This document shows positions 51,891 to 61,827 of a stretch of 64,000 nt of DNA, piece after piece. Made by a program: the position numbers and the translations under genes. A model generated the notes under the pieces. The model was given only the letters and a program-made list of their open reading frames with translations, made no database searches and was not told the origin of the DNA. The stretch spans positions 62,001 through 126,000 of the forward strand of contig NZ_JAFRSC010000032.1 of the NCBI RefSeq assembly GCF_017427765.1, written 5' to 3'. Each line of letters begins with the position of its first letter. Within the stretch, counting starts at the first letter, position 1. This DNA is from Methanobrevibacter sp. (GTDB lineage Archaea > Methanobacteriota > Methanobacteria > Methanobacteriales > Methanobacteriaceae).

Positions 51891-52057
51891 TTAATGAAAA
51901 TTTAACCACTTAATTTTAATTTATTGACTCATTTTATTAATAATCCAGAATCACAGTATTGTTTTAAAACATCATTCTTTAATATTTAATGATTGATGAT
52001 AATAATATAAAAAAAGTAATTTGCTAATATATATTAACTGCAAATTAAAAAGAGAAT

Positions 52058-53017
52058 TTAAATCACTTCAAAACCTAAAAGTTTTATTTTATTGGAAATA
52101 AGTTTTGAATCTGTATCGATTTCATCGGACAGTTTTGTAGTGATGTATTTTTTGTTGTCATCTGCAAAAACTGTAGCGATATTTAAATCATCACTATCCA
52201 TCAATACACTGGCAAGGAAGTTTGCACCACTGGAAATGCCTATTCCTAATCCAAATTCTTTAGCTATTCTTTTGGACATATTGATGGCATCGCAGTCATG
52301 AATGAGAACAATATCATCGATTAAATCCTGTTCAATGATTCCAGGAATAAAGTCATCCCCAATTCCTTCTATCAAATGGGATCCTTCTTCCATTCCCATT
52401 TTAAGGATTGATAATGTTGACGGTTCAAGAGCAAATATTTTGGAATCAGGATTGTTGTCCTTTAATCTTTTGCCAACTCCCATTAAAGTTCCGCCGGTTC
52501 CAATTCCTGAAACGAATGCATTAACGTCCGGTACAGCGTCAAGAATTTCCTGGCCGGTTGTTGTATATTGTGCTTCTACATTTAATGGATTTTCAAATTG
52601 GAGTGGTCTGTATGCACCGGTTTCGTTTGCAAATTCTTCTGCAAGTTCCAGTGCTTTTTTAAATCCGCCTTCCTCTTTTGATACAAGGTGAACATGAGCA
52701 CCATACATTTCTATGAGATTTCTTCTCTCAAGTGAAACCCAATCGGGCATGAAAATATGAACGTCATGGCCAAACAGAGCACCGATTGCACTGAAAGCTA
52801 TTCCTGTGTTTCCGCTAGTGACTTCAACAATAGCCTGACCTTCAGACAAGTTACCATTTTCCCTTTCCTTTTGGAGAATATATAAAGCTATCCTATCTTT
52901 AATGCTTCCGGAATAATTATAATATTCAAGTTTGGTATATATACTACTCTTATTTCCTTTATATTCATAATTGATTTTTATCATTGGGGTGTTGCCAACT
53001 AACTTTTCGACATTCAT
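52058..53017 (-). CDS. cysteine synthase family PLP enzyme (CysK/CysM-like)
   Basis: 319 residues. PLP lysine in YSGSIKDRIAL (about 39-41), EVTSGNTGIAFSA substrate loop, GIGTGGTLMGVG phosphate cradle, and a late GISSGANF. Fold type II; likely makes cysteine from O-acetyl- or O-phosphoserine and sulfide, though cystathionine synthase or related activity cannot be excluded. Many methanogens make cysteine by the tRNA route, so a free enzyme is notable. GGATGG ribosome site. Confidence 0.85.
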   Translation of the reverse strand: MNVEKLVGNTPMIKINYEYKGNKSSIYTKLEYYNYSGSIKDRIALYILQKERENGNLSEGQAIVEVTSGNTGIAFSAIGALFGHDVHIFMPDWVSLERRNLIEMYGAHVHLVSKEEGGFKKALELAEEFANETGAYRPLQFENPLNVEAQYTTTGQEILDAVPDVNAFVSGIGTGGTLMGVGKRLKDNNPDSKIFALEPSTLSILKMGMEEGSHLIEGIGDDFIPGIIEQDLIDDIVLIHDCDAINMSKRIAKEFGLGIGISSGANFLASVLMDSDDLNIATVFADDNKKYITTKLSDEIDTDSKLISNKIKLLGFEVI

Positions 53018-53185
53018 ACATTTCCATCCATTAAATGATATAACATGTTTATATATGGAAATTTAATTATAAAATATTTTGCAAATCATTAATTAAGAAT
53101 TTTTTAAAAAATATTTAAAAGCAAAAAATATATAACACATGTTAATAAAATTTTATATGGTAATGAAAGCATAAAGGATGAAAAA

Positions 53186-54025
53186 ATGAGTGATACAACA
53201 AAAATTTTAACAATCCAGGACATTTCATGTTTTGGGCAATGTTCAATAACAGTTGCACTGCCAATTGTTTCTGCTTTTGGAATAGAAACAGCAATACTTC
53301 CTTCAGCAGTTCTCTCCACACACACTTCAGGATTTACAGACTTCACAGTTAGAGACCTGACAGATGATTTGCCTGAAATTAGAAAACATTGGGAAAAAGA
53401 AGAAATATCCTTCGATGCCATTTATACAGGATTTATAGCATCAATAGAACAGCTGGACTACATTAAAGAAATAATCGATTCCAGACTAAAAGATGATGGA
53501 GTTGTGTTTGTCGATCCGGCTATGGCGGACCATGGTGAATTTTACAACGGATTTAACCAGGAATTTGCTGATAAGATGGGTGAACTCTGCAAACATGGAG
53601 ATTATATTCTTCCAAACACAACAGAAGCATGTTTTATATTGCACAAGCCTTGGAAAGAAGAATTCAGTAGAGATGAAATGCTGGAAATGGCAAATGAACT
53701 AGCTGAATTTACAAAAAGATATGTTATCCTTAAAGGAGATACAAACGAAAAAGGCAAATTGGGAATGATTGTTTTAGACAAGCAGGAATCCACATGTGAT
53801 GTTGTCTACAATGACAGAATAGATTATATATCTCATGGAACTGGAGACGTGTTTGCATCTTCATTTGTCGGCTCAACAATGATTGGAAAAACTCCAAGCC
53901 AAGCTGCAAAAATTGCAGGTGAATTTACAAAACGTGCTATCGAAAAAACAGTCGGCGATGAAAACCATAAATATGGAGTTAAATTCGAACAGGTCATATT
54001 AGACTTAAAGGAATTAATTGAATAA
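53186..54025 (+). CDS. pyridoxamine/pyridoxal kinase (PdxY/PdxK-like)
   Basis: 279 residues. Ribokinase-like fold: ILTIQDISCFGQCSITVALP at the start (typical of PdxY-like kinases), VFVDPAMADHGEFYNGF, and the catalytic anion hole SHGTGDVFASSF near residue 223. Salvages vitamin B6 by phosphorylation to feed PLP enzymes such as the neighbouring CysK-like protein, which is encoded divergently. Mostly seen in bacteria. GGATG ribosome site; a clear terminator follows. Confidence 0.85.
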   Translation: MSDTTKILTIQDISCFGQCSITVALPIVSAFGIETAILPSAVLSTHTSGFTDFTVRDLTDDLPEIRKHWEKEEISFDAIYTGFIASIEQLDYIKEIIDSRLKDDGVVFVDPAMADHGEFYNGFNQEFADKMGELCKHGDYILPNTTEACFILHKPWKEEFSRDEMLEMANELAEFTKRYVILKGDTNEKGKLGMIVLDKQESTCDVVYNDRIDYISHGTGDVFASSFVGSTMIGKTPSQAAKIAGEFTKRAIEKTVGDENHKYGVKFEQVILDLKELIE

Positions 54026-54028
54026 TTT

Positions 54029-54056
54029 GTACTACTTTTGTAGTACCTACTATTTT
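54029..54056 (+). terminator. hairpin terminator after pyridoxamine kinase
   Basis: GTACTAC (54029-54035) and GTAGTAC (54040-54046), 4-base loop, followed by CTACTA and seven T. Confidence 0.75.
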
Positions 54057-54121
54057 TTTAAAAAAATTTTATATTAATAAAAAAGATATAATCATATATA
54101 GATTTTTTAGGTTTTGTACTC

Positions 54122-54934
54122 ATGAATATTTTAATTTCAAATGATGATGGAGTTTTTGCTCCGGGAATACTGGCCGCAAAACAGGCAGTTGAAGATATAG
54201 CTAACGTTACTGTTGTAGCTCCTGATGTAAATAACAGCAGTGTCGGACGCAGACTGACATTATTCAAACATTTAAAAATCACCTCCTGCAAACTCGATGA
54301 TGAAAGTGAGGCATATTCTGTTTCAGGAAGTCCGGCAGACTCTGTAGTGGTCGGTACAGATTATGTAATGGATGAAAGGCCGGATCTTGTGATAACCGGA
54401 ATAAACCAGGGTGTAAACATAAGCTGTGATATCACATCATCAGGTACTGTCTGTGCTGCTTTAGAGGCTGTCAGTTTGGGCATTCCGGCAATTGCAGTTT
54501 CACTATTTGTAGACCCAAAAACTGCATATAAACAGGATGAAAATGGCGAATGGTATGTTGATTATGATTTTACCCTAGCAAAAAAAGTATTACATGATTT
54601 GGTATTGAAAATTAAAAATGAAGGTTTTCCCGATGAAGTAGACCTGTTTAATTTAAATGTTCCTTCAAATTATGAGTCTGAAGAAGTGGAAATTACAAAT
54701 CTATCACATAAAATGCTTGATAAAAAAGTAATAGACAACACAGATAAAGAAAAAGAAGAGATATTCACTTATCCTTTAGATGAAAATCAAAATAGTGATG
54801 ATTTGATAATGATTGTCTCTGATCTTGTTAAGGAATATCCTAAGGGCAGTGACGGATATGCATTGCTGTTTGAAAAAAGGCCAAGTCTAACACCCCTTAA
54901 GGTTAACATGACCTCTGAACATATAGATTGGTAA
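54122..54934 (+). CDS. surE: 5'/3'-nucleotidase SurE
   Basis: 270 residues. ISNDDGVFAPGI (5-16) holds the metal-binding Asp pair; VVAPDVNNSSVG and SGSPADSVVVG, then TGINQGVNISCDITSSGTVCAALE are the SurE signature blocks. Removes phosphate from nucleoside monophosphates (and short polyphosphate in some cases). Full length for the archaeal type. Stand-alone gene after a terminator. Confidence 0.92.
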   Translation: MNILISNDDGVFAPGILAAKQAVEDIANVTVVAPDVNNSSVGRRLTLFKHLKITSCKLDDESEAYSVSGSPADSVVVGTDYVMDERPDLVITGINQGVNISCDITSSGTVCAALEAVSLGIPAIAVSLFVDPKTAYKQDENGEWYVDYDFTLAKKVLHDLVLKIKNEGFPDEVDLFNLNVPSNYESEEVEITNLSHKMLDKKVIDNTDKEKEEIFTYPLDENQNSDDLIMIVSDLVKEYPKGSDGYALLFEKRPSLTPLKVNMTSEHIDW

Positions 54935-55004
54935 TCATTGATTGAAACCTAATTTCCCATAGATTTAGGCAGGTTTATATAATTACAACAAAATATCTTA
55001 TAAT

Positions 55005-56000
55005 ATGGAAAAAAAGGTGAGAATTAATAAATATGATAATCTCAGAGGACTTGCCATTTTTTTAGTTGTGTTTGCACATCTTGATGTATTGAGAGCCATG
55101 GGTCCCGCAAACGGCAATTTAATATTTTTAATTCACCTGCCAGTACTCTTCTTTGTGGCAGGATACTTTTCAAAGATAGGTCCTGATGAGCCGCTTAAAA
55201 GTTTCAAAAGGTTATTCCTTCCGTATATAATTTTTTGTACGATTACTAAACTGTTTAATTTTGTAGTGTTTGGTAAATTCAACTTGGGTTTAATCTTTTT
55301 TGAATCAGAATTTGCGTTATGGTTTTTAATTGCGTTATTTTTTATGAAAATGGCGCTTCCAATTGTTGATAAATTCAGATATCCTATAATTACCGCACTG
55401 ATTTGTGCCCTTCTGGTGGGATTTGTAGATATCAGTCCTAATTATTTAGGATTGACACGAGGATTTTCATATTTCCCTATATTTTTAGTTGGATTTTACT
55501 TTAAGCAGTCAAAAGATGGATTAACTACTAGATATTCAAAAATCATTGACACGTTTAATAAACATAGGATTCTTATTTCGGTTCTGATATGTATTATCAC
55601 GATTCCGGTAATCATTAAGTTTCAGGGAAAATTCTTTTTGTTTAAAACACCATATAGCGGAAATGTAGTATTTGAAATGATAAAAAAATTGATAGTACTC
55701 ATTTTACAAATAGGTTGGGTAATGATGCTCGACAGTTTCATGACCAATAAGGAATGTTTCCTGACGAAATTCGGTCGAAATTCAATGGCAGTTTATATTC
55801 TTCATTGTTATGTGAGGATATATCTAAAACCTATATTGCCTGAAATTTTCGCAAATTACAATCCTATAGTATTTCTGGCGTTGATGTTTTTACTTGCTCT
55901 GGCAATTACATTCATATTATCCAGAGATATTGTAACGAAATATCTTAATAAGTTTACAGATTCTATTTATGATTTAATCGTAAAACCGATTAAATCTTAA
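55005..56000 (+). CDS. acyltransferase family 3 membrane protein, fucose 4-O-acetylase-like
   Basis: 331 residues, about ten membrane helices. RINKYDNLRGLAIFLVVFAHLDVL carries the R-G-x-A-I-x-x-V-x-x-H pattern; HLPVLFFVAGYF and the late FGRNSMAVYILHCYVR fit the fucose-O-acetylase-like subgroup. Probably O-acetylates a surface sugar. TATA-like TTTATATAATTAC about 30 bases upstream and no ribosome site suggest a leaderless transcript. Confidence 0.82.
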   Translation: MEKKVRINKYDNLRGLAIFLVVFAHLDVLRAMGPANGNLIFLIHLPVLFFVAGYFSKIGPDEPLKSFKRLFLPYIIFCTITKLFNFVVFGKFNLGLIFFESEFALWFLIALFFMKMALPIVDKFRYPIITALICALLVGFVDISPNYLGLTRGFSYFPIFLVGFYFKQSKDGLTTRYSKIIDTFNKHRILISVLICIITIPVIIKFQGKFFLFKTPYSGNVVFEMIKKLIVLILQIGWVMMLDSFMTNKECFLTKFGRNSMAVYILHCYVRIYLKPILPEIFANYNPIVFLALMFLLALAITFILSRDIVTKYLNKFTDSIYDLIVKPIKS

Positions 56001-56122
56001 ATAACTATTTTTTTATTTTCTCAAGATGTTTCTCATATAATATATAATGGCTTTATCCATATTATGGAATTGGGATAACTCAGTGATAAAATATAAATTA
56101 ATTACAGAGTATAAGGAAATGT

Positions 56123-56833
56123 TCAGTAAACCGGTAAAGAATCTATAGTTCTAACCAAATCTATAGCAGTTAATGTTTTATTTTCCTGAGTGTCAGCCTG
56201 AGCTGTTTCAAATAAAATTACATTATGGCCTTTTTTTGAAAGAGGTATTGTCACCCATTGTGGTGAAGTACCTGATTTGACAGGATATACTGGATAAGTA
56301 GTATTTTCACCAATCCTATTGGCATAATCCATAGTTGTGCTTGATTTATTGTCAATGACACCGACATATCTCTGTAACTCCCAGTAGTCTTCCATTTCAT
56401 GAACATCTACGATGACATAAGGATCGTATTTTTCAATATCCGGAAGAACATAGTCGTAGGCTAAAAGTTCACCCATATGCCTGTTTGTATTGTAATCGCT
56501 GGTATTCATTCCGCTGTCTTTAAAATTAAGTTTAATGAAGTATACAATATACTTTTTATTAAGGCTGTTGTCTTTGGTAAACTTCATTATTGTTTCATTT
56601 GTTGCGTTATGAATGCCTCCTTCAAGACTGTGAACTCCCAATATCAAAATCGCAGTATCCTCAGATGATGCATTACCGCATGTAATTTTATAAACGGTAC
56701 CGTTGGAGTTATTTCCGACAATTGTTGTGTATTCATCTAAGACATTTGCGTTTTTATGTGTAAAAGTTGCTGCTCCAGCAACTAAAATTAGTAAAATCAG
56801 TATTACCAATAAAATCTTAACTATCTTTTTCAT
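56123..56833 (-). CDS. membrane-anchored M14-like zinc hydrolase, paralogue of 42925
   Basis: 236 residues. N-terminal anchor (5-23), then the same catalytic outline as the protein at 42925: H68-x-x-E71 (GVHSLEGG), R118 (NTNRHMGE), H145 (VDVHEME) and E209 (ILFETAQ). Both keep an identical WVTIPLS/LTIPLN-type segment before the last Glu. Zinc carboxypeptidase/desuccinylase-type activity outside the cell is likely; the substrate may be a wall peptide. Confidence 0.6.
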   Translation of the reverse strand: MKKIVKILLVILILLILVAGAATFTHKNANVLDEYTTIVGNNSNGTVYKITCGNASSEDTAILILGVHSLEGGIHNATNETIMKFTKDNSLNKKYIVYFIKLNFKDSGMNTSDYNTNRHMGELLAYDYVLPDIEKYDPYVIVDVHEMEDYWELQRYVGVIDNKSSTTMDYANRIGENTTYPVYPVKSGTSPQWVTIPLSKKGHNVILFETAQADTQENKTLTAIDLVRTIDSLPVY

Positions 56834-57298
56834 TCTATCTATATTATATTTATTATCGAAAGTATATAAAAGTTTAAATCAATCTGAATAGTCAATTAAT
56901 CATTAATCACAACATTCTAACTTTCGAATTTCAATACTCAAACAATCAAAATAATTATTACAAAATACATTAAATAATATTACTATTAATTTCTATGAAA
57001 AAATTTTTTTCGAAGTTGAAATAAAAAATTTGAAAACCCAATTTTTTTAGAAAAAATTTTCATCAAAAATCAAAATTTAACGAAATCACCATATTTCAAC
57101 CGCTTGATGCATATGTCTTACTACACTTTCAACACTTCTCAAGAAAACTCCAAATTATCCAAATTTTATATATAAAGAAAACGTATATTTTATGTAATAA
57201 TATACAGTTAAAAAGAAAAGATACGAAGTCTTTATATACTAATAAATTCAATAGTATAACAAGGGTTAGGTATAAAATTTTAGGAGATGGAAAAGCTT
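56834..57298. other. AT-rich region upstream of the recombinase
   Basis: About 450 bases with A/T runs but no credible ORF. Two strong TATA-like elements (57159-57171 and 57231-57238) and two inverted repeats: GTATATT (57183-57189)/AATATAC (57199-57205), and TATACTA (57235-57241)/TAGTATA (57252-57258). The second overlaps the recombinase promoter. Confidence 0.45.
57235..57258. promoter_or_regulatory. inverted repeat at the recombinase promoter
   Basis: Seven-base arms TATACTA and TAGTATA with a 10-base spacer overlap the TATA element. It may be an operator for self-control or a recombinase binding site; the arms are too short to decide. Confidence 0.35.
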
Positions 57299-58381
57299 AT
57301 GATTGAAGTTGATGAGCTAACAGACTACCTAGATGAATACTTAGAAGAAAAGCAAGAGGTAAAAAACTTAACTGAAGAAACCATCAAAAAACAAACCTTC
57401 AATATATCCAAATTCATAGAATATCTGGAATCTCAGGGAATTGATGAATTAAACAGCAATAATGTTAAAAAACAATTAAGACATTACCGTAGGCACTGTC
57501 TAAAACAACGTGGAAACAAAAGGACCACTGTCAAAACATATATGATGAACATTCTGGAATTCATAAACTCAGAAGATGTTCAGGAAGAAATCCAGCATGA
57601 TCCAATTAAAATGAAGGATATTATTGAAGTTAAAGCAGAAGATCCTGAAACTGCCAAAAAAAGAATTGAAAAGATTAGTTTAACTTGGCAACAGAGCGAT
57701 TTCTTTTTAGATACAATCCATGAAAGCGGAAACAGTAGAGATTACGCCATTTGCAGAACATTCATTGATTCCGGCATGAGGCTTAAGGAACTCGTACTTT
57801 TAAACAAGTCTGATATTCAGGTTCCTTTGGATGAGAGAGGATTTTATGAACTTCCGTCCGACCATAATGATTTCATTGACGTTAATCTGCGTGCAGAAAC
57901 TACCAAAGGAGAGCTTAAGGACAGAACAACTTTTATAACCTTTGATACACTTGTAAGCCTAAATGACATGATGATGGACCGCATCACAAAGCTTAGGAAA
58001 AACACTCATGACGTTTACAGACCAGTGATTCAGAGAAACAAGGCTGCTGAAGAAGTCAACCGTGAAGAACTGTTTACAAATATTAAAGGAAACAGAATTG
58101 GCAAACGTGGTGTTCAGGATATCGTTAAAAAATATGCTCATGAATGTGACAGAAGAATAGAAAGTGAAGGAATTGACTGTCCTGTAAATTATGGCAAAAA
58201 CGTCAGCGTTCACATTCTAAGACACACTGCATTATCCCATTATGCTGAAATACTTACGGTTGCAGAGGTTCAGTCAATTGCAGGCCATTCCAACTCACAG
58301 ACAACAGATAAATATATCCACATTGACCGTGAGCAAATGAAACAGAAATTAAGGGCCAATAATCTTAGATTCAACCATTGA
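57299..58381 (+). CDS. tyrosine recombinase (Xer/phage integrase family)
   Basis: 360 residues from ATG 57299; an ATG at 57287 leaves no room for its ribosome site and is less likely. Numbering from the longer form: N-terminal SAM-like core-binding domain (about 25-100), then catalytic R165 (DSGMRLKELV), H309-x-x-R312 (HILRHTAL), H334 (AGHSNS) and nucleophile Y343 (KYIHI). All essential residues are present, so it should be active. Longer than XerA (about 280-300). Stand-alone, no other mobile genes next to it; could be a resolvase or the relic of an integrated element. Confidence 0.85.
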   Translation: MIEVDELTDYLDEYLEEKQEVKNLTEETIKKQTFNISKFIEYLESQGIDELNSNNVKKQLRHYRRHCLKQRGNKRTTVKTYMMNILEFINSEDVQEEIQHDPIKMKDIIEVKAEDPETAKKRIEKISLTWQQSDFFLDTIHESGNSRDYAICRTFIDSGMRLKELVLLNKSDIQVPLDERGFYELPSDHNDFIDVNLRAETTKGELKDRTTFITFDTLVSLNDMMMDRITKLRKNTHDVYRPVIQRNKAAEEVNREELFTNIKGNRIGKRGVQDIVKKYAHECDRRIESEGIDCPVNYGKNVSVHILRHTALSHYAEILTVAEVQSIAGHSNSQTTDKYIHIDREQMKQKLRANNLRFNH

Positions 58382-58445
58382 AGTTTCATATTTAAATATC
58401 ATATAATCCAAATAATATAACATTGCAAGTTAATTATTGATTTAT

Positions 58446-59453
58446 ATGAATTTAAAGAGGAATTTTTTTATATTATTTATTTTTTTAATTGTTATTTCAT
58501 TATGCGGCGCATATTCTGCAATTAATTATCAAAACACTGATAATCAGCAGGTTATGCATCAAAATATGAATCTGACAGATTCTTTTGGCTGCTGTTCTAT
58601 TGTCTGGCAATTGGATGGTAACGAAACCATCATGTCATACAGGCGAGATTCAGATTTAGACGCTGATGTCTTCATAAAACAAGTTGATTGGCATGGAAAA
58701 CAGGCAATTAAGCAATATAAGACTGATGGTGAGTACTTTTGCCATGTTATTGTAACAGATGCCGGCTGGGTAATCGGCCTTGGCGGAACAGACGACGGAA
58801 TTGACAACGAAATAGCTGAAAATATCACCGCAGAAATGATTAATGACAATTATACAATTTCTGAAGAATCCTTGGCTAAAATTCAGGAAATCAAAAAGCC
58901 TTACGGTAAAGGACATGTAGTAATTAAGGCTCCAAATGGAAATTACGGTTTTGCTACCGTCGATGCATTAAAAACAGGCCAGTTATATCCTGGAAGATAC
59001 ATTTCCATTCCAAATGACTATTCATATTCACGTGCCAATGATATCTCTTTAGATAATGATGATAACATCAAAGTAATGAATGAACTGTCCCAGTCCGACC
59101 GTTATGGACTTGATAGGCGAGAAATAATCACTTATGACATTAATATTGGTGAGAATAATAATACTACTGATGTTTATGTCTCTAATGAGGATGGATCTCT
59201 TGTAGGTGTTGACAATTCCATTTATATTGATAATGTGTATTTCAATGATAATTTAACCAATGGTGAAGATATTCCTCTTGCTCCTGATTACAAAAAGCTT
59301 GGATCTGTATCATTCAGCAATAATTACAATCCATTTTCTAAACTTATCTATTGGATTATTATTATTTCCTTTGTAGTGTTTGTTGGAGTGCTGTCATTTA
59401 CTACATATCAATTGATAAGATTTATTAAATTTAAAATCAGAGATAAAAAATAA
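58446..59453 (+). CDS. exported GCCS protein, paralogue 1
   Basis: 335 residues from the ATG at 58446. Signal peptide (about 5-25), outer domain with conserved GCCSIVWQLDGN (from residue 48), DWHGKQAIKQYKTDG, GWVIGLGGTDDG, GHVVIKAPNGNYGFAT, and a C-terminal membrane helix (about 296-318). So it is held at the membrane with its main domain outside. 40-45% of positions look the same as in the protein at 61828. Family unknown; the Cys-Cys-Ser after the signal peptide could be catalytic or form a disulfide. Confidence 0.65.
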   Translation: MNLKRNFFILFIFLIVISLCGAYSAINYQNTDNQQVMHQNMNLTDSFGCCSIVWQLDGNETIMSYRRDSDLDADVFIKQVDWHGKQAIKQYKTDGEYFCHVIVTDAGWVIGLGGTDDGIDNEIAENITAEMINDNYTISEESLAKIQEIKKPYGKGHVVIKAPNGNYGFATVDALKTGQLYPGRYISIPNDYSYSRANDISLDNDDNIKVMNELSQSDRYGLDRREIITYDINIGENNNTTDVYVSNEDGSLVGVDNSIYIDNVYFNDNLTNGEDIPLAPDYKKLGSVSFSNNYNPFSKLIYWIIIISFVVFVGVLSFTTYQLIRFIKFKIRDKK

Positions 59454-60037
59454 TAAATTTCATAAAATTTATTAAAAAATTACAATAATTAACGAAAATA
59501 GTGAATCTCACTAGCTTGATATATATCAAGCAGTTGATTTATATCATTTTCTCAATATTACTTGAGCATTAATGGTAAAGTATGTACTAATATATATTTC
59601 TGTAAATATGGAAATAAGTAAAATCTTTATATCTGTATAAATGGAAATAAAGATAATATATAAATAAGGATATTAGTATAATACTTAAATATAGACTTAT
59701 AGATAAAATAGCTATTATACTATTAATATATAAAATACTATAACTATAATAATACCTATTAATAGATATATAAGAATAATATACGGAAATATTCTTCCGA
59801 CTCATGTAATATCACACTAACAAGAATTTTACTAAAAATAAAGCATATATGGTTTTTAATTAAATAAATACGAATTATTATATACTTATTTTACTTATAA
59901 CTGATTTTAAATTTGAATGATAAAGAATACATTAATATCATATGTCTATATAATAAAATCAGTTAAAAATGAGCTTTAAATTTATAAAATTTATTAATTT
60001 TTATGAAATTTAAAAAAAATTAAAAAAATCTGGAAAA
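59454..60037. other. very AT-rich 584-base region
   Basis: Nearly pure A/T in places (59580-59800). Contains an 18-bp perfect palindrome GCTTGATATATATCAAGC (59514-59531), a direct imperfect repeat (TCTGTAAATATGGAAATAA at 59599 and TCTGTATAAATGGAAATAA at 59632), and a 10-base inverted repeat (59899-59908/59955-59964). No credible gene: a minus-strand Tyr/Ile/Ser-only frame at 59587 reflects base composition. Confidence 0.5.
59514..59531. repeat. 18-bp perfect palindrome
   Basis: GCTTGATATATATCAAGC, 60 bases after the stop of the GCCS protein gene. Short for a terminator (no T-run); possibly a protein-binding site. Confidence 0.4.
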
Positions 60038-61555
60038 TCACATTCCCAGATTTGTAGTATTTGTTCCATTAATCTTATAGAAGATACATCCTCTTAAATT
60101 AAATACCTTATCAAAGTCAACATCTGTATTGTTTTCAAATTCTGACTTTTTATCGACGATTATATATATCTGTTTATCCGGATTTGAATAAACATCCTGA
60201 GGAATGTCGAAACTGGTTTTATTGAGCTTAAGTATTTTGAGATAAGGCTCCTTGTGTGTCTTGTTGTCAAATGTATATACATAATACTGTTTTGCATCAT
60301 CTATTTCATTAAAGAACCTTACATATTTCTGCATTCCACTTATAATAACAATAGTATCATTATTGCTCATATTATCCAAAAATGCATTGGCTTCTACAGT
60401 CTTGGCGTAATCATCATCAATAACAGATATCTGATCTACCAAGTTAAACGCACCGAATACCAAAACGACAATCACTATTGGTATTACAAACTTCTTGAAA
60501 TCGATATCAGAAACTAAAATTGAAATGCTCAGCCATATAAGTGCAATTGCCGGAACAAGATATCTCGCAAGAAGAATCGGCTTGAATGTTACAGATACGA
60601 TAAATGCCAAGACTATTGTTACAATAAACACTGCAAAACCCAAAAGCAAAAAGAAGTCATCTTTTGATTTGGATTTAAGATATCTAAGAACAACAAATGC
60701 TGTTAATGCAATTACAACTACAGCTAAAATAACACCTAACATGAAATTTGAATTATTTGTAAAAACTATTGAAAATGATTCTACCATTTTTGCCAGATCG
60801 ACACTTGGAATCCAATAGCTTTTATGTACCTTATTTAACTGACTGAATAATGTAAACAACCACGGAACATATAATATGACTCCAACAACAGTTGATACAA
60901 ACCATTTTTTCAAATCACTTCTTTCAAATCCTAGACTTTTATTAAACAGTATGTTTACAAACAGAATCATATATAATGCAACTGATGAAATCGCTACAAA
61001 ATAATGGGTATATGCCCCCAATACTGAAAATATTGCAAGTAAAATCCAGTATTTATAGTTTGATTCCTTCAGGATATAGTAAACGCAAAGGAAACTTAAA
61101 ACCAAAAAGAGTATTCCCCAGTTATACATCCTTGCTGTTAAAAATACCCTAAAGAAACTTGACATTGTAATTATTGTCAGAGCGAAAAATCCTGCGCTCA
61201 GCCATCCGAAGTTTTTTCTTAAAGTGGTAGCGCTAATCCCAAGCAATATAAATAGAGGTAAAATTGACATGACTTTCATTAGAGTTACAAGATCATAGCC
61301 AATATGAAGCATTGCCAGGATTTTCATAGGTATCTTTAAAATAATATAGTATAACGGCGGATGCACATCAATTGCTGTGATATTAACCATCTGCTGGAAT
61401 GACAACTGAATTATTCCTTTGGTAAACCATTCATCAGTTTCAAGGAATGGCTTTTTAAAGATAACCGCAATCATCACTCCTAAAAGGATAATGCTTAATA
61501 AAAATAAGATTTTTCCAATTAAATTCTTATCAGACAAATTTATTTTACTATTCAT
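60038..61555 (-). CDS. GT39-like membrane glycosyltransferase
   Basis: 505 residues with about ten to eleven membrane helices and a C-terminal outer domain (about 390-505). ETDEWFTKG (D41-E42 region) and AIDVHPPLYYIILK (65-70) are the first-loop acidic and HPPLYY motifs of PMT/ArnT-type transferases that use polyprenyl-phosphate sugars. Likely adds sugars to surface proteins or lipids. Flanked on both sides by the paralogous exported GCCS proteins, which could be substrates (inference). Confidence 0.8.
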   Translation of the reverse strand: MNSKINLSDKNLIGKILFLLSIILLGVMIAVIFKKPFLETDEWFTKGIIQLSFQQMVNITAIDVHPPLYYIILKIPMKILAMLHIGYDLVTLMKVMSILPLFILLGISATTLRKNFGWLSAGFFALTIITMSSFFRVFLTARMYNWGILFLVLSFLCVYYILKESNYKYWILLAIFSVLGAYTHYFVAISSVALYMILFVNILFNKSLGFERSDLKKWFVSTVVGVILYVPWLFTLFSQLNKVHKSYWIPSVDLAKMVESFSIVFTNNSNFMLGVILAVVVIALTAFVVLRYLKSKSKDDFFLLLGFAVFIVTIVLAFIVSVTFKPILLARYLVPAIALIWLSISILVSDIDFKKFVIPIVIVVLVFGAFNLVDQISVIDDDYAKTVEANAFLDNMSNNDTIVIISGMQKYVRFFNEIDDAKQYYVYTFDNKTHKEPYLKILKLNKTSFDIPQDVYSNPDKQIYIIVDKKSEFENNTDVDFDKVFNLRGCIFYKINGTNTTNLGM

Positions 61556-61827
61556 ATAATTTAACTATATTAATATTCATATATAAATATTAGTTAGATT
61601 TAAAATTAATATTGTTTATACACTTTTTTATACATCCAATCAATTTTAACTGAAAAATGGTCATTTCAAACATTGCATTGATGTTATTATGAAAAATTTT
61701 AAACAAATGCATGATTTAGGCTATTTTTTTTAAAAATACAATAGTTTAAATAGTATATATTGGCAATATAAATATGTAACACAATTGTTATCTTTTTTAT
61801 AAAAAAATTTTATTATTAGAGGATTTT

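Noticed and set aside
57183..57258. Inverted repeats before the recombinase as an archaeal dif site
   Set aside because: Arms are only 7 bases with 16- and 23-base overall spans that do not match the 11-6-11 dif layout; kept only as operator candidates.
59587..59805. 72-residue minus-strand ORF made almost only of Tyr, Ile, Ser and Leu
   Set aside because: It lies in nearly pure A/T sequence; the composition follows from the bases, and no ribosome site or conserved pattern is seen.
59454..60037. AT-rich region as a replication origin
   Set aside because: No orc1/cdc6 gene is nearby and no G-rich origin-box repeats were seen; AT content alone is not enough.
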